A DNA stretch of 62,000 nucleotides, taken from Cristatella mucedo (lineage: Eukaryota > Bryozoa > Phylactolaemata > Cristatellidae). The DNA is taken from NCBI GenBank assembly GCA_009760855.2, contig WPIO01000002.1:3185001-3247000 (forward strand). Direction: 5' to 3'. Positions 46,448 to 57,349 of the stretch are shown here, piece after piece (positions within the stretch are counted from its first letter, which is position 1; each line of letters opens with the position of its first letter). The notes beneath the pieces were generated by a model that had not been told where the DNA came from, searched no databases, and was given only the letters and a program-made list of their open reading frames with translations. The translations under genes were made by a program, and so were the position numbers.

Positions 46448-46929
46448 TGGTCAAGTCTTGGGGGTGGATGGGCCGGCAGGAGGGCAACGTTTGTCAGTGC
46501 GAAACGGTCGCTGATACGGAATGCATCACGCAGCTGCCATGTAGACGCTGAAGCACCGCCTACTTAGAGTCGTTCTTGAATGGTTTAATGAAAAACTTAT
46601 TGTAAAGTCAGAAAAAATATGTTTATTAAAGAATACCATAGACAGACCATGTCGAGAGGCAATTGAGAAGGCGAAGCTTTAATCCCGGGACCCCCATACA
46701 ATTAGGGATGCCATAGCATCATACGGATCGAAATTAATCGAAGATGAAGCAAGGATTACAAATGAGGTCCACTATTCCGGCCGCTGTTTCGCGGCCGGCC
46801 AAACTTATCATGGGGCAGCAGTGCTTGCGTGCGGTTCAAACGCTACCACATTCTACCAAGCTAAAGCTAGTTTCTCTACGATTCTCTATCCATTGGATTC
46901 GGCAGTGCCTGTAGGTTTGTTGCAAGTGA

Positions 46930-48215
46930 ACCTGCAAATTTCCTAATAGTCAGCACAGCCGCTTCAAGGTGCCAGCCCAACAGCAAAGGCTACCTACTTT
47001 CAGCTAGGTAATAGTGCGCCAATTCGGGCCTGCTTAGACAGCGATTCCTCATCCAAGCTGGTCACTGCATATGTAGCATCCCATCTCGATTCCTCTTTCT
47101 CATTGCCTCCAGGTCTATTTACCTATGCGATCGGGTGCTTATAGTCGGTGCAAAGCTCTGCAGCTAGGCTTTGACGCTGACCCGCAAGGCCCGCCACGGC
47201 TTTGCTCCTCCATACCTAGCTGAACTGATGCACCGGTTTCAGCATCCTCGTGCCCTCAGGTCCTATATAGACTGTAAGCTACCTGTTCCATTCTTCCGCT
47301 TAAAGGCCGTTGGCGACAGAAGCTTTAGCTCTGCAGGTCCTTGACTGTGGAACTCGCTTCCACGATGTTTACGCAACGACAACTACTCTCCTGCTGCCGA
47401 TTATGGCTCATCCTTTCCAGCGGCCCTTCGCTGCTACTTCCATACTGCTCACTACCTCAACTGCTCTCCTGACTCCGCTATGCGTCCCAGTTTTCTCTTT
47501 GCTGCGTGAGATTAAGTCAGTTGGCTACCGAATACGTACCGAAAGCCACCAAGGCTGCGAGTGGGCTATACAAAACTCTCCTGCGTAACACCCACATGGT
47601 CTTTGTGGCTTTGTGGAGTTACAGATGGAAATTCATTACATTCCATTCCATTAGGCTCGCCGGTTGCTAGCGCTGCAGTTACCAAATCACAACACTTCTC
47701 GCAGACCTGCACTGGCTTTCAATCAAGGAGCGCATCGACTTCAAGGTCAATGTCACTCTCTTTTAGGTCCCTTCATTCTTTGGCTACAACCAACATATCA
47801 AAGCTACTACCAGGCTAGGCATCATATCACTTGCTTTTCTGGATCAAGTCGCTTAGCTATACCTCGTACTTGCCTTAGATCTTTTTGAAAACCATGCCTT
47901 TAGTTCATACGCTCCCAAAGCCTGGAACCAAATCCCGAATGACGTCAAGAGATCCCCGACTTAACGAGATTAGACAAATTAGCTAAAAATGCACCTGCTT
48001 CTCACAGCATTGGCTGGGTCCTTGGGATTGGTCCTCTGGGCACGCTCACGTACCGACACTGTGCGTGTTACTACTAACCATTTTATGCATGTTGATTCAA
48101 TGCATGTTACCATTATCCATAAAGTTATGCTTTCTTTCCAGCATATTTAAAGTGCTCAGAAAAAAGATTGATTTCTCTGAGTGCGAAATACAAATGTATT
48201 ATTATAACGATTGAA
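46930..48215 (+). mobile_element. LINE A copy interrupted by LINE B
   Basis: The left part (46930-47170) reads as a reverse transcriptase segment (RACLDSDSSSKLVTAYVASHLDS-like) up to the QSSAARL position. After the LINE B insertion it continues from 47652 with ALQLPNHNTSRRPAL/DLHWLSIKERIDFK-like residues to AKSIPNDVK-like residues. It ends with AAAGTGCTCAGAAAAAAGATTGATTTCTCTGAGTGCG and an ATT tail. Frameshifts are frequent. Confidence 0.82.
47171..47651 (+). mobile_element. LINE B, 5'-truncated insertion in LINE A
   Basis: It begins with GACGCTGACCCGCAAGGCCC, as at 20145 in the long copy, and runs through LWNSLP-equivalent sequence to CTCCTGCGTAACACCCACATGG and a tail ATTACATTCCATTCCAT. TAGGCT is present directly before (47165-47170) and after (47652-47657), a target duplication. 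Confidence 0.9.
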
Positions 48216-48665
48216 GTTATAAACTTGCCGAAGTGCTTCAAGCGTCTGCCATGCCCCAAGCTACCTATGGCGGATTTATCACTTACTAGTAAAAGTCGGA
48301 TTTAGGGTAATTTTCAAGGCCAGACGGAATTCAGCTTGCAGAAAATCTGTTATCTCTTTAGATTTTCCGCGCTAAGAGCGTAATTATGCGCTCTTCGCTG
48401 ATACGAGATTTTCGAAAAAAGCTTACGTTTTAGGCAGCCATTTGCAGTCCTACCCCAGAGCAGTAAGTAGCTATGGTTAAATTTGAGCTTGTACGGCTGC
48501 TACCAGCATTCATTAACAACCGGAAAATCCTACTTAAACGTCATCCAGTACAGCTATACACGAAACCGATTAGTAAAGCATGTCCATTTCAAATATCTTG
48601 CCATGGCTGTAGCGTTGCTCACCTGCAACTCTACTGATAGAATGTACGTTTTATAAAAATACAAT
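48215..48665. other. No gene recognised
   Basis: AT-rich sequence with short frames only. Confidence 0.4.
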
Positions 48666-48667
48666 GA

Positions 48668-49175
48668 ATACATTGTAATGTGTTTTTATAGCACACTCAG
48701 AAAACTGATTATCTGTATAGGCGCTTTACGAATCGCTGCAAGAGAAGCAATAACCAAGGACAAATAAAAAGCAAGGTCTGAGGGGCTATACGCCTCTATT
48801 AATATTGTTATTATTAAGGTATTGTACTTAGGCAAGAATTCTAAGCACAAATGGATCAAGCTTAGAAAGCATACAAAAACACGCACGAAGACCCTTGCAG
48901 CCGCTTGGTAGTAGGACTCTGGCTAGTAAATGTACTGAGTCATACAAAGGTTTACGCTAAAAGCACACAGGAAAAAGACAATATGCGATATTGAATGGGG
49001 CGATACACAAAAGCAAATCTCGCTTGCCATTACTCACTACGTGTGCATTTTCCACGCAATCACACAGAGTGCAAAGGGCAAAGGGCACTCAGACGGATCG
49101 AAGGCAGCGAGGAACAGGTAGATTTCTAGCTTACATTTGAAAGTCTTCAAATCCGTAGATGAAGTTCTTATCTAG
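48668..49175 (-). mobile_element. Diverged LINE 3' end (relative of the 13.9-15.8 kb copy)
   Basis: The minus strand has a LKTFKCKLEIYLFLAAFDPSE-like C-terminus (about 49085-49150), then untranslated sequence with TTGCTTCTCTTGCAGCGATTCGTAAAGCGCC and a hairpin-like end. It resembles the copy at 13925 more than typical LINE A. Confidence 0.6.
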
Positions 49176-49194
49176 AAGCTCCAAGAGGATAATA

Positions 49195-49232
49195 ATATTA
49201 ATGCATTTGCATAGCGCCCTCAGAGGATTGAA

Positions 49233-49276
<44 letters not shown>

Positions 49277-49335
49277 CACTTTAAAGATGCTGCATATAAA
49301 GCATGCATTACCAAGTGCTTGATGGTAACATCTGC
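49195..49335 (-). mobile_element. LINE A 3' tail with expanded (CT)n
   Basis: A typical tail (AGCGCCCTCAGAGGATTGAATCTCTTTC) is followed by a CT run (49239-49274) in place of the short TCTCT of other copies, then CGGCACTTTAAAGATGCTGCAT. The microsatellite grew inside the hairpin sequence. Confidence 0.8.
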
Positions 49336-49404
49336 TAATTATGCATCTGTTGCCCGCGCGTTAATAAAACTAATTATAAGTTTGGATTTTATTTAAATAG
49401 CTTA

Positions 49405-50075
49405 CCAGTGTTTGTGGCTGGCAGAGCAAGTTCTATGAAGAAAACCTTCACAGATATTTTGAAAGGCCCAAAATGGCATGCAATTCATTTAAATGTCTTG
49501 GCACATTTGTTGAACCTCGTACTAAAGTCCACCCCATTTTCCATGAAAAATTTAAGCCATCAGAAGAACGCTTGCTTTTCAAAGAGCGTAGTTAACGATG
49601 CCTCCGAACGCTGATGGCATTCTTGAGCTTCGTGAAAGCAGAGGCACGCCTGACCTGAAACGCCTGCCATCTCAGTTATGAGACATTGGCTGTCTTGAAT
49701 TCTGGTTGTGTAGTATTTGGTCCACGGCAATTATCTCGAGGTACTTGGAGAATTTACCATGGAGGTCAAGTGTTTGAACGAGGCTGAGTCATAGAAGCAT
49801 TTGAAAGTTCTGAGAAATAGACCTAATGCCGTAAGGGCTCAAGCTCTTTTTGTATTCAAACGCACTAAGGAGTGTAGGCTTTGCTTAAGATCGAGTATTC
49901 CGACAGCCCAATTCTGTAGCTGACTGTATGAATACCTGTATTAATCGCTTCCGCATTGTATGCAGGCAGCAACTCGAAAGAGACACTGCAAGGCTACTTC
50001 AAGCCCATTCATCCAAACATGCATCATTTTATGGTACTGCACTCAAGATAACTTTCTGTGATTCCCCGAGAAAAT
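49405..50075 (+). pseudogene. hAT-like transposase fragment
   Basis: The frame from 49408 encodes SSMKKTFTDILKG, WHAIHLNVLAHLLNLVLKS and PFSMKNLSHQKN, recalling the D..SSM...........AIH..C.AH.LNLV segment of certain hAT-superfamily transposases. After frame changes, HGNYLEVLGEFTMEVKCLNEAES (about 49720-49790) fits the following helical region. The usual Asp of the first motif is Gly or Arg here. It is short and broken, and the N- and C-terminal thirds are absent. Confidence 0.6.
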
Positions 50076-50375
50076 GGAAAATTGAAATGATATATATCCA
50101 TCCTTAGAAGTTAGAGCACAGTGTCGAATGGCTGAACTGCATGACATCAAACGTAAGCCGTGCCGATGTGGTTATTGTAAAATGTTGATAAAGAGCATAG
50201 AGCTCACTGCTGCCCAAACTATCACTGGCACTGCTCTGCAATGGTTCAGGTCCTATCTCAGGGGGAGACTCCAGAGCATTGATGTGAATGGACACAGATC
50301 ATCCGGGGCACCTCTGAAATATGAGGTACCTCAGGGCTTCGTACTTGGTCCGGTTCTTTTCACGGTTTATACTTT

Positions 50376-50380
<5 letters not shown>

Positions 50381-50448
<68 letters not shown>
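50381..50448. repeat. (TC)n microsatellite inside the LINE A reverse transcriptase
   Basis: About 68 bases of TC lie between FTVYT and the ANVIGKHTLGFHF equivalents, where other copies have a few codons (LPLAD..). Confidence 0.95.
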
Positions 50449-50450
<2 letters not shown>

Positions 50451-51272
50451 CCAATGTGATTGGCAAGCACACTCTAGGCTTTCACTTCTATGCGGATGAC
50501 ATTCAGTTGTACTTTTGCTTTGATCCCTCCCAGCCTTCGAGCACCTCAAATTCTCTCAACTCTCTTGCTGCATGTATTGTCGACATCCCCACATGTATGT
50601 GACAGCAAATTTTCTTAAATTAAATAATGATTAAACTATCTTAATAGTTATGAGCAAACCAAGTGTGATTCAGAAATTAGAAAGGCTAACGCTCGAAATC
50701 GGCTCTGCCGACATCTTTCCTGGTGAATCAGCTCGAAATCTAGGTGTCATGTTCCAAAGTTACCATTCGTTAGAAGACCACGTCAGCTCCACAGTCAAGC
50801 CTGCCTACTTTCTGCTACGTAGCGTTGCTAAAAGTCAATCTTGTTTAAATAGGGATACCACGTCTGAGTTAGTCCGTGCATGTGTGACATCCCGTCTTGA
50901 CTTCTGTAACTTACTGCTTGCCGGCCTACCGGCATGTGCAATCAGGCGATTACAGCTGGTGCAAAACTCTGCAGCTAGGCTTTTCTGTCGTCAGCGTCGC
51001 AGTTGCCACATACACCACTTCTCGCCGACCTGCACTGGCTACCTGTCAAGCAACGGATCGACTTCAAAGGTTTTGTCGCTCACTTTTAGGTCACTTCATT
51101 CTTTGGCTCCAGCCTATCTCTCAGATAAACTCCCCCGCCAGGCCAAGCACCGTACCACCCGCTTTTCGGAATCCAACAGTTTACCAATACCTCATACAGA
51201 CCTCAAATCCTTTGGAGACCATGCATTTAGTTCGTATGCTCCCAAAGCATAGAACTCACTCCCGACTTGTGT

Positions 51273-52764
51273 AATAATAACAGTTATAATAATGTACTTG
51301 ATAAAGCGCCCTCAGAGAACTCAATCTCTTTCTAGGCGCTTTAAAATTTTCTGCAAAAAGAGATGCGATTGAACGGTGAGTAAAATCATGCTTGATAAAC
51401 AACATGAAAAATATGGCTAGGGGTGATATGCACAGGGCCAGCATGTAAATGTGTTTATTGGCAGCATGCAAAGTGTCAGCACGCATAAGCGCATAAAGAA
51501 CGAATCACAGGGATCCACTCAAAGCTGCCCTAAATAGGTGTTTTAAAGATCTTTTTAAATGTGGTCAAGTCAGGGGATATTGTGACGCAAGTCGGGAGTG
51601 AGTTCCAGGCTTTGGGTGCATACGAACCTAATGTGTGGTCTCCAAAGGATTTGAGGTTTGTACGAGCTATTGGTAGACTGTTGGATTCCGAAAAGCGGGT
51701 GGCACGATGCTTGGTCTGGTAGGGGAGTAGATCAGAGAGATAGGCTGGAGCCAAAGAATGAAGTGACCTAAAAGTGAGAGGCAAAACCTTTGAAGTCAAT
51801 CCGTTGCTTGACTGGTAGCCATTGCAGGTCGACGAGAAGTGGTGTGATGTGGCAACTGTGACGCTCACGACAGACAAGCCTAGCTGCAGAGTTTTGCACC
51901 AGCTGCAATCGCCTGATCGCACATGCCGGTAGGCCAGTCAGCAGCGAGTTGCAGAAGTCGAGACGGGATGTCACATGCACGGATCAACTTAGACGTGATA
52001 TCCTTATCTAAACAAGCCCAAATTTTAGCAATGTTATGTAGCTAAAAGTAGGCAGATTTGACTGTAGAGCTAATGTGGTCGTCTAATGAGGGGTCACTTT
52101 GGAACATGACACCTAAATTTCGAGCTGATTCAACAGGAGATATGCTGGCAAAGCCAATTTGAGTGTCTGCCTTTCCAATTTCTGAATCACACTGGGTTTG
52201 CCCATAACTAGCAAGTTAATTTTATCATCGTTTAGTTTTAGAAAATTTGCTGCCATCCATGTGCGGATGTCATCTATACATGCAGCAAGTGAGTTGAGAG
52301 AATTTGAGGTGCTCGAAGGCTGGGCGGGATCAAAGCAGGTACAACTATGTGTCATCCGCATAGAAGTGAAAGCCTAGATTGTGCTTGGCAATCAGATCAG
52401 CTAGAGGTAGAGTATTAGCCGTGAAAAGAACCGCACCTAACACGGAACACTGAAGTACCCCATATTTCAGAGGTACCTCGGATGATCTTTTTCCTTTCAC
52501 GTCAATATTCTGGAGTCTCCCACTGAGATAGGACCTGAACCATTGCAGAGCAGTGCCAGTGATGCCCAGGCGAGATAAGAGGCGCTCTAGAAGAACTTTG
52601 TGATCGATGGTATCAAAAGCTACCGAAAGATCGAGCAAAGCAAGCAGAGACACTCTACCCATGTCCGCATTCCTAAGTAGGTCGTTGTATACCCTAACCA
52701 ATGCTGACTCTGTGGAGTGATTAGCTCTAAAGCTAGACTGGAACTTACTAGCAAGGTTTGAAGT
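51273..52764 (-). mobile_element. LINE A, 5'-truncated insertion in LINE A (minus)
   Basis: A 1.49-kb minus-strand copy runs from its ATT tail (51273-51295) to the reverse transcriptase core, with SALVRVYNDLLRNADMG, LLALLDLSVAFDTIDHKVLLERL, LQWFRSYLSGRLQNIDVKG and FHFYADDT. TTGTGT (51267-51272) and TTGCGT (52765-52770) flank it as a target duplication with one change. Confidence 0.9.
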
Positions 52765-53079
52765 TTGCGTCACAACATCCCCTGACTTGATCACATTTAA
52801 AAGAACTTAAAAACGCACCTATTTAGGACAGCATTTAGTTAGTCCCAGTGATTCGTTCTTTGTGTGCTTATGCGTGCTGACACTGTGCATGCTGCCACTA
52901 ACCATACTTGCATGATGACCGTGTGCATGACACCCCTAAACATGTTATTAAGGTTGTTTATCAAGCATGATACCACTCATCATTCGATCGCGTTTCTTTT
53001 GCAGCAGATGAAAAGCGCATAGAAAACGACGTTCTCTGAAGGCGCTTTATCAAGTGTTTTAATACTATATTATTATTAT

Positions 53080-54540
53080 TATCCTAGACTGGTCTCAGAT
53101 ATGTGTGTGCTTTCACGCTGGCATGTGTTTGCGTGTTTCCTTGTGGCATATTTTATGTTGAGCCACTAGTTCCCCGGTTGAATGAGCTATTGGGAAAAAT
53201 GCAGTATGTGCTCGGAAACGAGAAGTAAAATTATTTTTATAAGACAAAATTCTTAGTTTTGTTTATTTTTGCAGTGTATATGTTCTGTCTGTTCTGTACT
53301 CGCGTTCCGGCCGGTTAGTGTAATTTGCTGAAGAAGTATCAATTTTCTTGGTCGTCATATTATATATCGCCAATATATTTGAAATTTATTATTAATGGCC
53401 AAATTTCACTTTGCAAAACCCACGATTACTAACTTGGTCAATTGTTTCGATTTTATCAAGACTTCTGCTGGTGATGCAGATTTTTACAGCTTTGGCAAAC
53501 ATATTTGCAATTTGTAGCAGATTTCGGCTATTTTCCTCAGATTCTGACTGTCCCTAGTCATTTTTAACACCATTTCTGTCAGGGCATAGCAAAGAGAACT
53601 GTCAGAGAGAACAGTGACCTTTATTATCAGGACATAATTTGAGGGTATCGAGCGGCCTACTGCTATCGGTGCGCATCAGGGTGAGTCTTTCAACCATTGA
53701 CAAAATTGCACGGCACGTTGTTGTGCTAGGACTCGGCGATCGGCTCAAAGTAACGAAGAAGAATCAATGTCATAATTACTCTTTAGTGCAATGCAGTGTT
53801 TACTTCACTTGGACTGCTCTTGCCCCCTATTCGGCCAAAATTTGCAGCTGGTACTTGCTCTCCTGCGGAGGCACACTGGATCTTCGCCATCATTCGAGGC
53901 ATTCACCAAGCTTTAAAATTTATGAACTTTTACGTTTATTACCCTCTAGGAGGACGTAACTTTTCGGTGTGCTCAATTTTTTATTATATAATCTATTTCT
54001 TTCTGTATAAAGTTACACCGCATAGGCTAACAATCATGGGGTTTCCCTTATCTGTTGTCACTTGGCATCTTTATGTCCTCCTGACAAAATATCTTTGGAC
54101 GCTGGCTAACTTTGGGGCCTACTTGGAAAGGGGACAGCAGGCGCGAGGCCATCGGGTCGTACCTACTGGACTTGCTACAAATTCATAGTTATGTTTTCGT
54201 GAACTCCTTTTCGACTTCTTCAGAAGTGGCCTGCTTGGTACTTCTCAAAAAGCGAAATCACCGGGCAGCTTGTTTATCACAGCCTTGCCCATTTACTGAT
54301 GAGATAAGCAAAGAGCCAAAAAGTGGAAAACCTTCAGTCCTACCACTGCTATTTAACTTAAACATTGTTGCAAAGCTATTGATACTTGATGCTTTTTCAC
54401 ACTGCTGGGCACATCTTCAAAGTTGGCAAGGCGAGCAGGTAATCTGATTTCTTGAAACGGAACCAGGCCAACGCTTTTGACCAAGTATTTTGTTTAAGTT
54501 CTCTAACGAGCTTGGAGAATTTGCATAATGCTCCCCGATA
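53080..54540. other. AT-rich, no gene recognised
   Basis: Frames up to 130 codons are open on the plus strand (53639-54188) but look random. Confidence 0.4.
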
Positions 54541-54559
54541 TTGAATTTACGCTAAAGTT

Positions 54560-54785
54560 ACCAAGTGGCAGGCACAGTTGGCAGGCAGCAGCAGAAGGCA
54601 GCGGTCGGTGGCAGCTGTGGCAAGTAGCGGCGGCAGGCAGTGGTGGCTGGCAGCCGTCGCAGGCAGTGGTGGCAGGTATCGGCGGCATGCAATGGGAGCA
54701 GGCAGTGGTGGCAGGTAGAAACGGTAGGTAGAAGTGACAATCGGCGGTGGCAGGCGGCAGTGGCAATTAAATGCGGCAGGCAGCT
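54560..54785. repeat. Degenerate GGCAGGCAG-type minisatellite
   Basis: Variants of GGCAGGCAGTGGTGGCAGGTAG recur irregularly about ten times. Several frames stay open through it on both strands as a result. Confidence 0.8.
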
Positions 54786-54789
54786 GGTT

Positions 54790-55485
54790 CGTAAATCGCA
54801 GGAGTTGCAAAGCAGATCAAGGAGCCAGGCAGAGAGAGTAACGGCGTTTCGACGTAGCAACGTCGTCTGCAACTGGACATGAGACCGCTATACAGCTAAC
54901 AGTGAAGAATATATGGTGGAGATCGTGCTGTGGCAAAGGCGATGTAGCTGGGGGCCGATTGCTATGCTGTAGCAGCCAAGCAAATTGAAATATGCCCTCC
55001 AACCGCATTCTCTGCGTGAAAGGAAGAGCTTCGCTTGATGATCTATCGATTAATTTTGAATCTCATAAAAGTAAATCTTACTCAAATCGTTCTCGCTCAA
55101 ATGCGTGCATTCGACTAATCAAATTGGACGGGTAAGTTGATGTCGTTGCTAAGCTAATCTCTGTAAATGGCTCGTGTGGTTAAACGTGGTGCACGATCAG
55201 GCTACTTAATTTACTGGTGCCTCGCGAAGCGGCTCCACGTATGCAGACGGCGAATCCGTGCGAATATCACCGCTGCTTATTTTCATTAGAGGCGCTGAGA
55301 AATATTGCTTGCTGTCGTGAGATTCTTCAGCCTTTCTGCGGGAAATTCGTGCAAGTCACGCCCCTTCGGCTTTAAATCAACTTCGGAGACCTTGCCAGCA
55401 AGTCTTTACACTGACAATTTGTAATTAATGACAGACAAGGTATCGCACACAGACCAGCTTGCATTATTAGCTGATTTAAACAGCC
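54790..55485. other. No gene recognised
   Basis: Neutral composition and short frames only. Confidence 0.4.
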
Positions 55486-55487
55486 TC

Positions 55488-55635
55488 ATTTGCATAGCCG
55501 CAGAAGAGCCGTAAAGGCTGCCACCACCATTTGCAGGTGGCAATAAATGATTGCCCACTGCAGGATTTAAACCCACGACCTCGGTCGTGAAGAGTGAACA
55601 CCTGACCTCGTGGGCTAATACGGTCCAGTCTTACA
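55488..55635 (-). mobile_element. SINE2 copy (minus)
   Basis: The minus strand reads TATTAGCCCACGAGGTCAGGTGTTCAC, GGTCGTGGGTTTAAATCCTGCAGTGGGCAATCA, then GGTGGTGGCAGCCTTTACGGCTCTTCTGCGGCTATGCAAATGAGGCTG. This is the best-preserved SINE2 tail in the window. Confidence 0.82.
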
Positions 55636-55642
55636 ACCAGAA

Positions 55643-55865
<223 letters not shown>

Positions 55866-55867
55866 GA

Positions 55868-56693
55868 TAATGCACTCGATAAAGCACCATCAGAGAACTC
55901 TCAATCTCTTTCTAGGCGCTTTACATTTGCTGCAAAGGGAACCGCGATTAAATGGTGATTAATATCATGCTTGATAAACAACACGAATAACATGTTTAGG
56001 GGTGACATGCACACGATCACCATGCAAGTGCGGTTAGTAGCAGCATGCACAGTATCAGCACACATAAGCACATAAAAGACGAATCACAGGGACCTACTAA
56101 ATGCTGTCCTAAAGAGGTGTTTTTAAGTTCTATTTAAATGGGGTCAAGGTAGGGGATGTTGTGACGCAAGTCGGGAGTGAGTTCCAGGCTTTGGGCGCAT
56201 ACGAACTAAATGTGCGATCTCCAAAGGATTTGAGGATTGTACGAGGTATTGGTAGACTGTTGGATTCCGAAAAGCGGGTGGTACGATGCTTGGTCTGGTG
56301 GGGGAGTAATTAAAGAGATATAGGCTGGAGCCACAGAATGAAGTGACCTAAAAGTGAGAGGCAAAACCTTTGAAGTCAATCCGTTGCTTGACTGGTAGCC
56401 AGTGCAGGTCAACGAGAAGTGGTGTCATGTGGCAACAGTGACGCTGACGACAGAAAAGCCTAGCTGCGGAGTTTTGAACCGGCTGTAATTGCCTGATTGC
56501 ACATGCCGGTAGGCCAGCAAGCAGTGAGTTACAGAGGTCAAAACGGGATGTCACAAATGCAGGGACCAACTTAAACGTGGTATTGTTATCTAAGCAAGCC
56601 CGAATTTTAGCAATATTATGTAGCTGAAAGTAGGCAAACTTGGCTGTGGAGCTGATGCGATCGTCTAACGAGAGGTCACTTTGGAACATGACA
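55868..56693 (-). mobile_element. LINE A 3' part
   Basis: From the hairpin (55880-55925) the minus strand leads to SYNPQILWRSHI-like, [53 protein letters not shown] and FQSDLSLDDRISS residues before ending in a TA run. Confidence 0.88.
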
Positions 56694-56694
56694 T

Positions 56695-56771
<77 letters not shown>
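56694..56771. repeat. Compound (TA)n(TG)n microsatellite
   Basis: It directly abuts the LINE A truncation point. Its reverse complement has the same CA-then-TA order as the microsatellite on the other side of the LINE. Confidence 0.95.
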
Positions 56772-56772
<1 letters not shown>

Positions 56773-57029
56773 TGCAAGCTGTGTTTAATTTATGTAATTA
56801 CTCGCTAGTCTAAATTATTGTTAGTCCGTCCGTATGTCGGCTTGTTCATCAATAATAAAAATAAATAGGATCTTGAAGCTTCATAAGAGATCTGCCTTTG
56901 TTATTAAACACTCCATATTGGCTGGAAAGGAAGCATATACAATAGTTTTTTCTATTGGCATACACAATTAGTCATAGAAGAAGCAAATGTTTTGAGGAGC
57001 CCTTGAATATCTAGTTTCGTTAAAAGTGT

Positions 57030-57265
57030 AGTCTAGTTAAAGTAATGTCGTCATGATGCGTCAAGAGTCGGTAGAGAGCTTCAGGCATTAGTAGCATATG
57101 AGCCGAAGGAGTGATCTCCACACGATTTGAGGTTGGTCTGTGACGCGGCGATCAGCGATCAGAGCCACAGTGGCCGGTGTGGTGGCGGAGGAGTAAGTAG
57201 CTCAGACGCGTAAACCGGAGCACGTTCAGCTTAGAGCTGTGTCGTTCAATGTTATCGAGCCTTAA
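57030..57265 (-). mobile_element. Degraded LINE A-type fragment
   Basis: The minus strand contains GTGGAGATCACTCCTTCGGCTCATATGCTACTAATGCC, matching the FGDRAFSSYAPKAW-coding part of LINE A at low identity. No tail was found. Confidence 0.5.
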
Positions 57266-57267
57266 AG

Positions 57268-57345
57268 AAGTCTCACTTCACGACCAAGGTAGTGGGTTCA
57301 ACCCCTGCAACAGGAAACTTCTTCATTATTCAAGATGCAAAAGCA
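57268..57345 (+). mobile_element. SINE2 head fragment
   Basis: TCACTTCACGACCAAGGTAGTGGGTTCAACCCCTGCAACAGGAAAC matches the B-box region of SINE2; the tail is absent or too diverged. Confidence 0.5.
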
Positions 57346-57349
57346 GCAG

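Larger units (their letters stand above)
50190..53075 (+). mobile_element. LINE A copy interrupted by a second LINE A
   Basis: The plus-strand copy has [92 protein letters not shown] and AYLSDKLPRQAKHRT. It breaks at 51272, resumes at 52765 with CATCCCCTGACTTGATCAC and ends with the hairpin near 53005-53055 and (ATT)n. A (TC)n expansion interrupts the reverse transcriptase frame. Confidence 0.9.
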
